Below are positions 1 through 7,677 of a stretch of 64,000 nt of DNA, in pieces. A program made the translations under genes and the position numbers. The DNA lies in contig NZ_CP108442.1 of NCBI RefSeq assembly GCF_041435355.1, positions 496,001 through 560,000 of the forward strand, given 5' to 3'. The DNA is from Streptomyces sp. NBC_01276 (GTDB lineage: Bacteria; Actinomycetota; Actinomycetes; Streptomycetales; Streptomycetaceae). Numbering within the stretch: the stretch's first letter is position 1; each line of letters starts with the position of its first letter. The notes below the pieces were generated by a model. The model saw only the letters and a program-made list of their open reading frames with translations, was not told the origin of the DNA and searched no databases.

Positions 1-681
1 GGCGCCGAGGGCGATCTGCCGGGTCAGGGCCTCGGCCGCGGCGGCGTCCCCTTCCCGTACGGCCTCGGCGACCCGGACGTGGAGGGTGACGGCGGCCGGG
101 TCGGGGTCGGGGAACATCACGGAGTGCTGGGTGCGGCCGGTGAGCACCTCGGCGACGACGTCGCCCAAGCGGGCGAACATCTCGTTGCCGGAGGCGTTCA
201 GCACGACGCGGTGGAAGGCGACGTCGTGGTGGAGGTAGCCCTCCAGCTGGTGGCCGCGCGAGGTGCGGACCATGCCGAGGGCCGCTTCGGTGAGGCGGGC
301 GCACTGCTCCGGGGTGGCGCGGAGGGCTGCGAGGCCGGCAGCGACGGGTTCGACCGCCGAACGCAGGACGGTCAGGGAGCGCAGCTGGCGGGGGCGGTCG
401 GTACCGGCGAGGCGCCAGCGGATGACGCGCGGGTCGTAGACGTTCCACTCCTCGGCGGGGCGGACGGTGACGCCGACGCGGCGGCGGGATTCGACGAGCT
501 GCATCGACTCCAGGACGCGCACCACCTCGCGCACGACGGTGCGGGAGGCGTCGAAGCGCGTGGCGATCGCGTCCGTGCGCAGCACGCTGCCGGGCGGGTA
601 CTCCCCCGCCGTGATCGCCAGGCCGAGGGTGTCCAGTACCTGGGTGTGGAGTCCTGGGACCGGACTGCCTTCGGTGGTCAT
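1..681 (-). CDS. gntR: GntR/FadR-family transcriptional repressor of the gluconate operon (partial, C-terminus off window)
   Basis: DNA-binding repressor that probably senses gluconate or a phosphorylated product. The N-terminal 75 residues form a GntR winged helix (ASRTVVREVVRVLESM is the recognition region). The rest is an FCD ligand-binding domain with the metal-site segment DVAFHRVVL. The ATG start is followed by a short polar N-terminus. The gene runs off the left edge, so the last residues are not visible. It is divergent from gluconokinase and gluconate permease, and a 13-bp palindrome lies between them, which fits local autoregulation. The gntR-gntK-gntP order matches the arrangement I recall from S. 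coelicolor (SCO1678-1680). Ligand identity is inferred from context. Confidence 0.85.
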   Translation of the reverse strand, partial: MTTEGSPVPGLHTQVLDTLGLAITAGEYPPGSVLRTDAIATRFDASRTVVREVVRVLESMQLVESRRRVGVTVRPAEEWNVYDPRVIRWRLAGTDRPRQLRSLTVLRSAVEPVAAGLAALRATPEQCARLTEAALGMVRTSRGHQLEGYLHHDVAFHRVVLNASGNEMFARLGDVVAEVLTGRTQHSVMFPDPDPAAVTLHVRVAEAVREGDAAAAEALTRQIALGA

Positions 682-745
682 GGCGTAAGCGTACGGTGAC
701 GCCAGGGCGGACCAAAGGTGTGATGTTTGCCGCCGAACTCTTGAA

Positions 746-758
746 TAAGTACTACTTA
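746..758. promoter_or_regulatory. Palindromic operator for the GntR-type repressor
   Basis: TAAGTA-C-TACTTA, a perfect 6-bp inverted repeat around one central base, in an unusually AT-rich patch. A possible -35-like TTGAAT lies at 741-746. It sits between the divergent gntR and gntK starts, 65 bp from gntR and 73 bp from the gntK start. Its short, odd-spaced form suits a GntR-family dimer. Binding is inferred. Confidence 0.6.
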
Positions 759-830
759 ATAAGGTTCAGTGGTGCCCTCCCGGGCCTCCCCCGTCCCGGG
801 CCGATGTCAACGAGGACAGCGAGGTACGGC

Positions 831-1337
831 GTGGGTTCCCAGCGCGTCATTGTGGTGATGGGCGTGACCGGCACGGGCAAGACGACCGTGGGCCGGCTGC
901 TCGCGGAGGCCCTCGGCCTCCCCTACGCGGAGGGCGACGCCTTCCATCCGGCGGCCAACGTGGCGAAGATGTCCGCCGGCATCCCGCTGGACGACGAGGA
1001 CCGCAGGCCCTGGCTGGACGCCGTCGGCGAGTGGATCCACGACCGGGCCGGGCACGGCGGCGGCGTGGTGGCCGCCTCCTGCCTCAAGCGCGCCTACCGC
1101 GACCGGCTGCGCGCCACCACACCCGGGACCGTGTTCGTCCACCTCACCGGGGAACGGGCGCTGATCGAGGGGCGGATGCGCTCGCGCACGGGCCACTTCA
1201 TGCCCGCCACGCTGCTCGACTCCCAGTTCGCCACGCTCGAACCGCTCGGGGCGGACGAGCCGGGGGTCGCCGTCGACGTCGCCGGCACCCCCGAGGAGAT
1301 CACCGCACGGGCACTGGCGGCCCTGCGCCACCTCTAG
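831..1337 (+). CDS. gntK: Gluconokinase
   Basis: Phosphorylates D-gluconate with ATP to 6-phosphogluconate in the cytoplasm, feeding the pentose phosphate pathway. The P-loop GVTGTGKTT lies near the N-terminus, followed by the family signature GDAFHPAANVAKMSAGIPLDDEDRRPWL, then CLKRAYRDRLR and the lid RTGHFMP. At 168 residues it matches the usual bacterial gluconokinase (about 170). I chose GTG 831 because GAGG at 821-824 lies six bases upstream. An in-frame ATG at 804 would add nine residues with no better ribosome site. It lies 74 bp upstream of the permease, so the two are probably cotranscribed. Confidence 0.9.
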   Translation: MGSQRVIVVMGVTGTGKTTVGRLLAEALGLPYAEGDAFHPAANVAKMSAGIPLDDEDRRPWLDAVGEWIHDRAGHGGGVVAASCLKRAYRDRLRATTPGTVFVHLTGERALIEGRMRSRTGHFMPATLLDSQFATLEPLGADEPGVAVDVAGTPEEITARALAALRHL

Positions 1338-1411
1338 CGCCTCCCCTTCTCGCGCCTCCCTTTCTCTCTCCCCCCCACCACCCACACCTCCACAGAGTGA
1401 GGAACCCCACC

Positions 1412-2809
1412 GTGACCGGTCTCAGCGTCGAGACACTGGCGGCGGCCGCCCCCGAGCCCATAACCTCGGCCGGAAACGCCCAGTTGGGCATGGCCGTCCT
1501 GCTGGGCATAGCCGTCATCGTCCTGCTCATCACCCGCCTCAAGATGCACGCGTTCCTGGCCCTGACGGTCGGTTCGCTGGCCCTCGGCTCCTTCGCGGGC
1601 GCTCCGCTGAACAAGACGATCGCCAGTTTCACCGCCGGCCTCGGCGCCACGGTCGCGGGCGTCGGCGTCCTGATCGCGCTCGGCGCGATCCTCGGGAAGC
1701 TCCTCGCGGACTCCGGCGGCGCGGACGAGATCGTCGACACGATCCTGGCCCGCGCCAAGGGCCGGTCGATGCCCTGGGCCATGGTGCTGATCGCCTCGGT
1801 GATCGGCCTGCCGCTCTTCTTCGAGGTCGGCATCGTGCTGCTGATCCCGGTGGTGCTGCTGGTCGCCAAGCGGGGCAACCACTCACTGATGCGCATCGGC
1901 ATCCCGGCCCTGGCCGGCCTGTCGGTCATGCACGGCCTGATCCCGCCGCACCCGGGCCCGCTGGTCGCCGTCGACGCCCTGCACGCGAACCTGGGCGTCA
2001 CCCTCGCCCTCGGCGTGCTCGTCGCCGTCCCGACGGTGATCATCGCCGGACCGCTGTTCTCCCGGTACGCCGCCCGCTGGGTGGACGTACCGGCGCCTGA
2101 GCACATGGTCCCCGCGCGTCCCTCGGAAGGGGCGGCGCACCGGCCCCGGTTCGGGGCCACGGTCTTCACCGTGCTGCTGCCGGTGGTCCTGATGCTGGTC
2201 AAGGCCCTGGTCGACATCGTCGTCAACGACCCCGCCAACGCGGTGCAGAAGGTCACCGACGTCGCCGGATCCCCGCTGATCGCCCTTCTGTCGGCCGTAC
2301 TGGTGGGAATGTTCACCCTCGGCCGGGCCGCCGGATTCACCCGGGAACGGATCTCCTCGACGGTGGAGAAGTCCCTCGCGCCGATCGCCGGCATCCTGCT
2401 GATCGTGGGCGCCGGCGGCGGGTTCAAGCAGACCCTCATCGACGCCGGCGTGGGTCAGATGATCCTGGACCTGTCGAAGAGCTGGTCCATCCCGGCCCTG
2501 TTGCTGGCCTGGCTGATCGCGGTGGCGATCCGGCTGGCCACCGGATCGGCCACGGTCGCCACCATCTCGGCGGCCGGTCTCGTGGCTCCCCTCGCGGCGG
2601 GCATGTCCACGACGGAGACCGCCCTGCTGGTCCTGGCCATCGGCTCCGGCTCGCTGTTCTTCAGCCACGTCAACGACGCCGGGTTCTGGCTGGTCAAGGA
2701 GTACTTCGGAATGAGCGTCGGGCAGACCCTCAAGACCTGGTCGGTGATGGAGACCATCATCTCGGTGGTCGGCCTCGGCTCCGTCCTGCTGCTGTCACTC
2801 GTGCTGTGA
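1412..2809 (+). CDS. gntP: Gluconate permease (GntP family)
   Basis: Proton-coupled gluconate uptake carrier of the inner membrane. The protein has 465 residues with about 12-14 hydrophobic segments, close to the 440-450 typical of GntP/GntT. Family segments visible are GLPLFFEVGIVLLIPVV, HGLIPPHPGP in the middle, and the C-terminal RLATGSATVATISAAG and HVNDAGFWLVKEYFG. GTG 1412 is preceded by GAGGAA at suitable distance. It follows gluconokinase, so import and phosphorylation are one unit. It ends inside the tail of the convergent WXG100-like gene (53-bp overlap). Confidence 0.92.
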   Translation: MTGLSVETLAAAAPEPITSAGNAQLGMAVLLGIAVIVLLITRLKMHAFLALTVGSLALGSFAGAPLNKTIASFTAGLGATVAGVGVLIALGAILGKLLADSGGADEIVDTILARAKGRSMPWAMVLIASVIGLPLFFEVGIVLLIPVVLLVAKRGNHSLMRIGIPALAGLSVMHGLIPPHPGPLVAVDALHANLGVTLALGVLVAVPTVIIAGPLFSRYAARWVDVPAPEHMVPARPSEGAAHRPRFGATVFTVLLPVVLMLVKALVDIVVNDPANAVQKVTDVAGSPLIALLSAVLVGMFTLGRAAGFTRERISSTVEKSLAPIAGILLIVGAGGGFKQTLIDAGVGQMILDLSKSWSIPALLLAWLIAVAIRLATGSATVATISAAGLVAPLAAGMSTTETALLVLAIGSGSLFFSHVNDAGFWLVKEYFGMSVGQTLKTWSVMETIISVVGLGSVLLLSLVL

Positions 2810-3044
2810 GCCCGCCGTGGACGCCGTCGAGCTGGGCCGCGGCGAGCGCGAAGCCGTCCGCGGCCCGGGCGCAGCGGTCCGCGAGGGCGGCGACCTCGGC
2901 GCGGAAGGCCTCGGCCTGGGGGCCCCGCCACTCCAGTGCCGCGGCGCCCGCCCGCAGCCGGTGGGCGTGGGAGCGCAGGGCCGCGCAGTGGCTGTGCAGA
3001 CCGTCGGCGGGGGCGGACGGGGGCAGCCGGGGCACGTCGCTCAC
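2757..3044 (-). CDS. WXG100-like small helical protein
   Basis: Protein of 95 residues, almost all helical, with WRGPQAEAFRAEV at the middle. This is a W-x-G motif in the position expected of ESX/WXG100 proteins. The gene starts with a GTG that overlaps the upstream stop codon (GTGA), so it is translationally coupled to the hydrolase-like gene before it. Its 3' end overlaps the end of gntP on the other strand by 53 bp. No secretion machinery (EccC and others) is in the window. Function is unknown; a type VII-related partner role is an inference from the motif and coupling. Confidence 0.6.
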   Translation of the reverse strand: MSDVPRLPPSAPADGLHSHCAALRSHAHRLRAGAAALEWRGPQAEAFRAEVAALADRCARAADGFALAAAQLDGVHGGLTARVTAAGRSRGRPPR

Positions 3045-4225
3045 GGGTTCCTCCGGGAAGTCGTCGTACGCGGACGCTCCGCGTCGCCGAGCGGGAGCAG
3101 CCTGCTCCCGGTGACCCGGCCCTCGGCGGCGGACCCGGCCCCGCCGATGGCTCCCGCCGAGGCCAGCCGGTGGACGCGGGTGCGCGGGTCGAGGGGGGTG
3201 CGGGCGTCGGCCGGGGAGCCGACGGCGTACAGGTGCGTGATGCGGTAGACGGCGGTGAGGTCGCGGTCCCGGGCCAGGTCCATGGCGGTGACGGCGCCCA
3301 GCCGGTGTCCGACCAGGACCAGTTCGGCGCCGGAGGGGATCAGCCCCCGTACGGCGCGGACCACGTCCCGCACCCGCCACGCGTCCCGGTCGGCCAGCTG
3401 GAGCACGTGGCGGGGCCGGCCGCCGGGGCCGGTCACCCGCTGGACCAGCAGGGTGTCGGTCGCACCGAGCAGACCCGTGTTGCCGACGTACCCGGCCAGG
3501 GTGCCGCTGGTGTCGAGCGCCTCCAGCAGCCCGGCGCCGGAGCCGGGGCCGGGGCCGTCGTCCGTGCCGTCGCCGCGGGAGAAGAACGCACGCAGCGCGG
3601 CGCCCAGACCGAGGAGCGGTTCGGCGGTCACGGCCCGGCCGGTGGCCACCTGCCAGCCCGCGTGGTCGTTGAAGGGGTTCTCGTCGGTCAGGGCGTGCCA
3701 CGCCAGGACGTCCGCGAAGGTCGGGGCCAGCAGGGTGAAGGCCTCCCCGGCGCCCCGCTCGCGCAGGAGGGTCCGGAACGCCCGGGCCGCCTCGTCCTGC
3801 CGCCCCTCCGCCACCGCCCTCAGGACCGCGGCGCAGTCGGGGTTCGCGAGCAGGTCGGGGCGGCCCAGCCCGGCGACGTGGATCCGCGCCTTGAGCCCGC
3901 AGACGGCGGTGGTCACGGCGAGGTTCTCGCGGCGGGCCAGGATCCCGGCGAACCAGCCGGCCCGTGCCACGCCCCGCCCGCGCGGGGCCCAGCCGAGGCC
4001 GGCCGGATCGGTGAGGGTGCGCAGCAGGGTCCGCCAGGCCCGGCGCGACCTGCCACCGCCGCATCCGGCGAGGGCGGCGGCCGGCAGGCGGGCGCCGAGG
4101 GCGAGCCCGGAGGCGTACCGGGCGGCCTCGCCCACGGCGTCGGCGGCCTCGGCTAGGTCCCGGCACAAGGCGTCGAGGGCCTCGACGTCCGGGTCGGTGG
4201 CCTGCGCGGTCACGGCGTCGGACAT
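3041..4225 (-). CDS. Alpha/beta-hydrolase-fold protein with missing nucleophile
   Basis: Cytoplasmic-looking protein of 394 residues with no signal peptide. The C-terminal half shows a lipase-like core: LVLVGHRLGAVTAMDLA occupies the nucleophile-elbow position, but the expected G-x-S-x-G serine is arginine. The strand and turn that follow (ITHLYAVGSPAD) are conserved as in lipases. An ordinary serine hydrolase activity is therefore unlikely unless another residue serves. The N-terminal half is helix-rich and not recognised. The start chosen is the ATG giving MSDAVTAQA; an upstream ATG would add a Pro/Arg-rich stretch. It is followed by a WXG100-like gene with a GTGA overlap, suggesting they act together. 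Confidence 0.6.
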   Translation of the reverse strand: MSDAVTAQATDPDVEALDALCRDLAEAADAVGEAARYASGLALGARLPAAALAGCGGGRSRRAWRTLLRTLTDPAGLGWAPRGRGVARAGWFAGILARRENLAVTTAVCGLKARIHVAGLGRPDLLANPDCAAVLRAVAEGRQDEAARAFRTLLRERGAGEAFTLLAPTFADVLAWHALTDENPFNDHAGWQVATGRAVTAEPLLGLGAALRAFFSRGDGTDDGPGPGSGAGLLEALDTSGTLAGYVGNTGLLGATDTLLVQRVTGPGGRPRHVLQLADRDAWRVRDVVRAVRGLIPSGAELVLVGHRLGAVTAMDLARDRDLTAVYRITHLYAVGSPADARTPLDPRTRVHRLASAGAIGGAGSAAEGRVTGSRLLPLGDAERPRTTTSRRNP

Positions 4226-4367
4226 GGGCTCCTCGCGGGGGTGCGGCTGGGACGGCGGCGGCTGGGTGCCGGGCCTCCGTCCGGACCGCGGCAGGGGCCG
4301 GGAACCCGCGGACGGTGACTCCGGCATCACCGTACGTCGCCCCCTCCCGGCGCGCGCTCCGACTGCG

Positions 4368-4883
4368 CTACGGGAGTGGGTCCGGGCCGGCGAGCGGGTA
4401 CGCGGCGTCCAGTCCCCTGTCGAGGTAGTCGGTGAAGACCTGGTTGTGCAGTGCCCAGGGGGAGCGCCTGCTCCGGATGAGGCCGACCGCCTCTTCGGCC
4501 GTCGCTCCCCGGCCGACCAGGCACTGGGCGACCACGAGGCCGGAGCGGTTGTACCCGTAGTAGCAGCGCACCAGCGTCCTGCGCCCCGCGTCCAGGGCCC
4601 GGCCCGCCGTGTCGGCCAGGCGCCGGACGGTGTCGAGCTGGGCGGCGTCGAGGGGCGCGTCGGGCATCTCCCCGACCAGGTGCTCGGCGGCCGGACCTGG
4701 GCCGTGGCCGGGCCGGGTGTAGAGGCTGATCACGAGGTCGAACTCGTCGGTGACGACGGCGGGGCGCAGCTCGCCGTCGGCGTCGGCGTAGACGTGGCCG
4801 CCCATCCACAGGCCGGGGGTGATCTCGTCCCAGGGGGTCGGGGGCCGGGGCGCATCGGGGTTCTTCCAGCGGCTCTTCGTCAT
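4368..4883 (-). CDS. Dual-specificity/tyrosine phosphatase-family protein
   Basis: Cytosolic cysteine phosphatase of 171 residues. The P-loop is visible as VRCYYGYNRSG, fitting C-x5-R with a trailing Ser/Gly. An upstream Asp-containing loop (EMPDAPLDA) could supply the general acid. WDEITPGLWMGGH near the N-terminus is the typical opening strand of DSP-like phosphatases. The ATG giving MTKSRW was chosen. A TTG at 4899-4901 would add six residues and has AAAGG close upstream, so the start is uncertain. The substrate is unknown. It is a separate unit from the beta-lactamase-fold gene upstream (26-bp gap). Confidence 0.75.
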   Translation of the reverse strand: MTKSRWKNPDAPRPPTPWDEITPGLWMGGHVYADADGELRPAVVTDEFDLVISLYTRPGHGPGPAAEHLVGEMPDAPLDAAQLDTVRRLADTAGRALDAGRRTLVRCYYGYNRSGLVVAQCLVGRGATAEEAVGLIRSRRSPWALHNQVFTDYLDRGLDAAYPLAGPDPLP

Positions 4884-4908
4884 CGTGGCCGGATCGTACA
4901 ACAGCCTT

Positions 4909-5673
4909 TCATCCTAGGGGAGTTGCACTGAAGACCGCTTCGCGGAACGCGGTGCGCAACGCGGGGGCGGGGGTGGGCGCGGGGGCGGAGTGGGGCGCGG
5001 CTCCGGGCAGCAGGGCGGCCCAGCGGTCGTGCCGCGGGGAGACCCACAGCACCGGGCCGGTGGCGGCCGGCGGGTGGTGGGCCCACACTCCGGCGGGGGC
5101 GGGGTGCCAGAGCAGGCCGCGGGAGGGGGTGAGTTCGCCGGTGCGGATGCGCAGGGATTCCGCCGTCCAGGCCCGGCTGATGGGATGGTCGGCGGTGGAC
5201 AGCAGGTGGCGCGGGAAGCGGACCAGGTCGGCGAGCGGCGCGTACAGGGTGCCGTCGGCGAAGCGGGTGCGGTCCATGCCCAGCGGCCGCCAGATACGGG
5301 CCGTGGCGCACTCGGCCAGCGGGGTGCCGGTGAGGTGTTCGGCGAGACGGGTGAGGGCGGCGAGGGCGGGCGGCCCCTCGCCGTGCGTGAGCAGGTGGTG
5401 GGCGGTGGCGGCGCCGGGCAGTCCCGCCGCGGCTCCCTCCCCGTACGCGGTCAGCGGGGTGTGCAGCGCGAGGTCCCCGGCGGCGACGAGGCTCCCGAGC
5501 ACGGGCCACAGCGCCAGCACGGCCGCCAGTCCGCCGACGTCGAGGGAGGTGTCACCGTCGCCGGGCGAGCCCGCGTGGACGGAGTCCGCCGCGCCCGCCG
5601 CCCAGACGGCGTGCGGGTCGGCGCGGCGGACGAGGGCCTCGATGGGGCCCGCCTGCAAGCGGCGCGTCATCAT
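4909..5673 (-). CDS. Degenerate serine beta-lactamase/esterase-fold protein
   Basis: Protein of 254 residues resembling class C beta-lactamase/penicillin-binding-like esterases (PF00144). Segments such as GDLALHTPLTAYGEGA, TAHHLLTHGEG, PLGMDRTRF and LADLVRFPRHLLS follow the fold in order. The SxxK nucleophile motif normally found before the 'vaaGdLdLdaPV' segment is not present: the corresponding stretch reads DTSLDVGGLAAVLALWPVL. No signal peptide is seen. It may be a pseudo-enzyme. Two adjacent ATG codons (5671-5673 and 5668-5670) can both start it. The 168-bp palindromic element lies about 100 bp upstream. Confidence 0.6.
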   Translation of the reverse strand: MMTRRLQAGPIEALVRRADPHAVWAAGAADSVHAGSPGDGDTSLDVGGLAAVLALWPVLGSLVAAGDLALHTPLTAYGEGAAAGLPGAATAHHLLTHGEGPPALAALTRLAEHLTGTPLAECATARIWRPLGMDRTRFADGTLYAPLADLVRFPRHLLSTADHPISRAWTAESLRIRTGELTPSRGLLWHPAPAGVWAHHPPAATGPVLWVSPRHDRWAALLPGAAPHSAPAPTPAPALRTAFREAVFSATPLG

Positions 5674-5777
5674 GCCGGGCACGCTACGTCCCCCCGCCCG
5701 CCCTCCCGCGCACGTCGCGTCCCTGTCGCCCCCCGCCACCCGAATGCGGCGGGCGGGCGGCGACGGCCGGTGGGCGG

Positions 5778-5945
5778 CCAGGGGGTGTCTGACGGATGTC
5801 CGTGGGGAAGGAGCGGCGTCCGGTGCGTGCTCTCGGCGTGCCGACCGGAAGCCCGCGTACTGGACGTACTTGGGCTTTCGGTCGGTGCGGCGAGAGTGCG
5901 TGCCGGACGCCGCGACGCCGCGGAGATCCGTCAGACACCCCCTGG
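5778..5945. repeat. 168-bp near-perfect palindromic element (MITE-like)
   Basis: The outer 20 bases at 5778-5797 (CCAGGGGGTGTCTGACGGAT) are an exact inverted copy of 5926-5945. Inside, GGCGTCCGG...CTCTCGGC...CCGACCGGAAGCCC on the left pairs with GGGCTTTCGGTCGGTGC...CGAGAGTGCGTGCCGGACGCC on the right with scattered mismatches. The turn is a few bases near 5860 between two GTAC blocks. It encodes no credible protein. From memory, similar palindromes with GGGCTTTCGGTCGGTGCGGCGAG recur in Streptomyces genomes, so it may be a small non-autonomous mobile element; that is not checked. It fills most of the 5674-6039 gap. Confidence 0.75.
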
Positions 5946-6039
5946 GCCGATGCCTGCCGTTGGGCATTCGCATTCCATGAGTCGTCCGCCTCTCCTGGTC
6001 TCTTCGTCCAGTCCTAGAAAGGCGGAAGGGATGGTTTGG

Positions 6040-7404
6040 ATGCGCAAAATGATCAGGGCCGTGACCGTCGTGATGATGGTCGGCACGGTGGGGGCGTGCC
6101 AGGGCGGGGGTTCGGCCAACGGGTCCTACCGGCACACGCCTTCCAGGGAAGCGGAGACGAGTGCTGCCGTGCCTCGGCTGACGGTGCCTGACGGCTTCGA
6201 CGTCGCCAAGGGATGGGCGTTACCGTCGGGCTCCCGTGTGAAGACGGCTGTGGCTCCCACCACCCAGCTGGTCATCATCTCGGCCAAGGAACCGAACGGG
6301 TACGTCCTGACGGCCAAGGACGCCCGCACGGGAGCGGTCCGGTGGTCCACCCAGCCGTGGTGGCCGTTCGAATCGGTCCGGGATGAGGCGCCTGAACCCC
6401 AGGTGGTCACCGTGGGCGGCAAGGACTATGCGACGATCTCGATCGCCGGACGACCCGGCGAGGACAGCGTGCACAAGGGTCAGCCGACGATCCAGACCGC
6501 GGTGTATCCGGCCGATGCCTCAGGCACCGGGGTTCGCCCGGCCCGCACGATGGACCTCCCCGTGAGTGCCATAGGACAGACCCGTCTGCCCTGGGTCTCA
6601 GGGACCCGGCTGATCTACCACGAGGAGGGTACGGGGAGTGCAACGGTGCTTCCCGTCTCGATGGACGTGGTCTCCGGGAAGGTCACCCGCTATACCCAGA
6701 GCATCTACGATGCCCCGGCCCCGAGTGTGTGCGGCAGCTGCCACCTCGGCGGGCACCAGCCGGGGCTGACACCCCAAGGCCCGCTCATCCAGGGAATGCA
6801 GGGACCCCAGACCACATCCTTTTGGGTACCCGGGGCCTGGTACGGGGCAGACAACATGCCGCCGGGGGCCTTCGCCGGATCGACGGCCGAGGACCTGCAG
6901 ATCGTGGACGACCTGATCATCGCCGGCTGGCCGGCTGATGACGACACCGCCTTCACCAGTCGTCCCAACCGCGTCTGGGCCGTCCACGACGCGACAACGG
7001 GCAAGGTCAAGGCGTCGGTCACCTGTGCTACCGACAGCCCCGCAGGAACCAATGCGCGCGACCCCTTCCACCCGGCCGTGGACGCCGACCACCGTTACCT
7101 CGTCTACGGCCCGCTGGCCTTCGACCTCGCCGGAGGCCGGGGAACCTGCGCGATCGGCAGCTCCACCACCAAGGACGCCGCCTTCGTCTCCGTCGACCGC
7201 AACGGCACCGCCTACGGTCACACCACCACCCAGGGGGGTGAGCAGGCCCCCGTCACCCTGGCGATCGCTTCGGGAAATGTCACCGCCCTGCCTTCCGGCA
7301 CCAAAATCCCGACCGTGCTCCTCAACGGGGCGGCGGTGTACATCGCGTCCGACGAGGATGACGACGAAGCCCCGTACAAGGTGGTGTCCTACCCGCGGCG
7401 CTGA
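6040..7404 (+). CDS. Secreted lipoprotein, PQQ/WD40-like beta-propeller fold (function unknown)
   Basis: Protein of 454 residues. A short basic N-terminus and hydrophobic stretch end in a lipobox (VGAC), giving a membrane-anchored extracellular protein. The body has repeats of the kind seen in PQQ-like propellers: KDARTGAVRWS, MDVVSGKVTRYT, VHDATTGKVKASV and ASGNVTALPSGTK. Each ends in a Gly-turn-strand pattern. A CGSCH pair mid-protein could form a disulfide. ATG 6040 was chosen because GGAAGGG lies about nine bases upstream; ATG 6031 directly abuts that site. The gene stands alone, ends before a strong hairpin at 7618-7658, and carries slightly fewer G/C third bases than its neighbours. Confidence 0.65.
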   Translation: MRKMIRAVTVVMMVGTVGACQGGGSANGSYRHTPSREAETSAAVPRLTVPDGFDVAKGWALPSGSRVKTAVAPTTQLVIISAKEPNGYVLTAKDARTGAVRWSTQPWWPFESVRDEAPEPQVVTVGGKDYATISIAGRPGEDSVHKGQPTIQTAVYPADASGTGVRPARTMDLPVSAIGQTRLPWVSGTRLIYHEEGTGSATVLPVSMDVVSGKVTRYTQSIYDAPAPSVCGSCHLGGHQPGLTPQGPLIQGMQGPQTTSFWVPGAWYGADNMPPGAFAGSTAEDLQIVDDLIIAGWPADDDTAFTSRPNRVWAVHDATTGKVKASVTCATDSPAGTNARDPFHPAVDADHRYLVYGPLAFDLAGGRGTCAIGSSTTKDAAFVSVDRNGTAYGHTTTQGGEQAPVTLAIASGNVTALPSGTKIPTVLLNGAAVYIASDEDDDEAPYKVVSYPRR

Positions 7405-7617
7405 ATCCGCCGACGAGCCGCTGACGGTCTCCCGACACGGGCTCGAACGTCGATCGGCCAGGAACACGTCCGGCGTGCCCCTGGGACGCCGGATCCGTCG
7501 AGGCACTCGTAACTGGTGGTGCTCGGCCCGGCGACGGGTCCTGGGGCTGCATCGGCGTGCCGCAGGACCGCCAGACGTCATGGGGCCCAGCGGTCCTGCT
7601 GCTGTTGCGCCGCAGGG

Positions 7618-7658
7618 GGCATGGCAGGTCCCCGTCACGGTCGGAGACCTGCCATGCC
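7618..7658. terminator. Bidirectional hairpin terminator
   Basis: A perfect 13-bp stem (GGCATGGCAGGTC at 7618-7630 with its complement at 7646-7658) and a 15-base loop. It lies between the convergent lipoprotein gene and the subtilase. There is no poly-U tract, as is usual for Streptomyces terminators. Confidence 0.7.
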
Positions 7659-7677
7659 GAACCGACTTCCGGCAGTT

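Noticed and set aside
79..699. Plus-strand frame of about 200 codons over the GntR gene
   Set aside because: Antisense shadow: the minus strand encodes a full GntR winged helix and FCD domain with the proper start.
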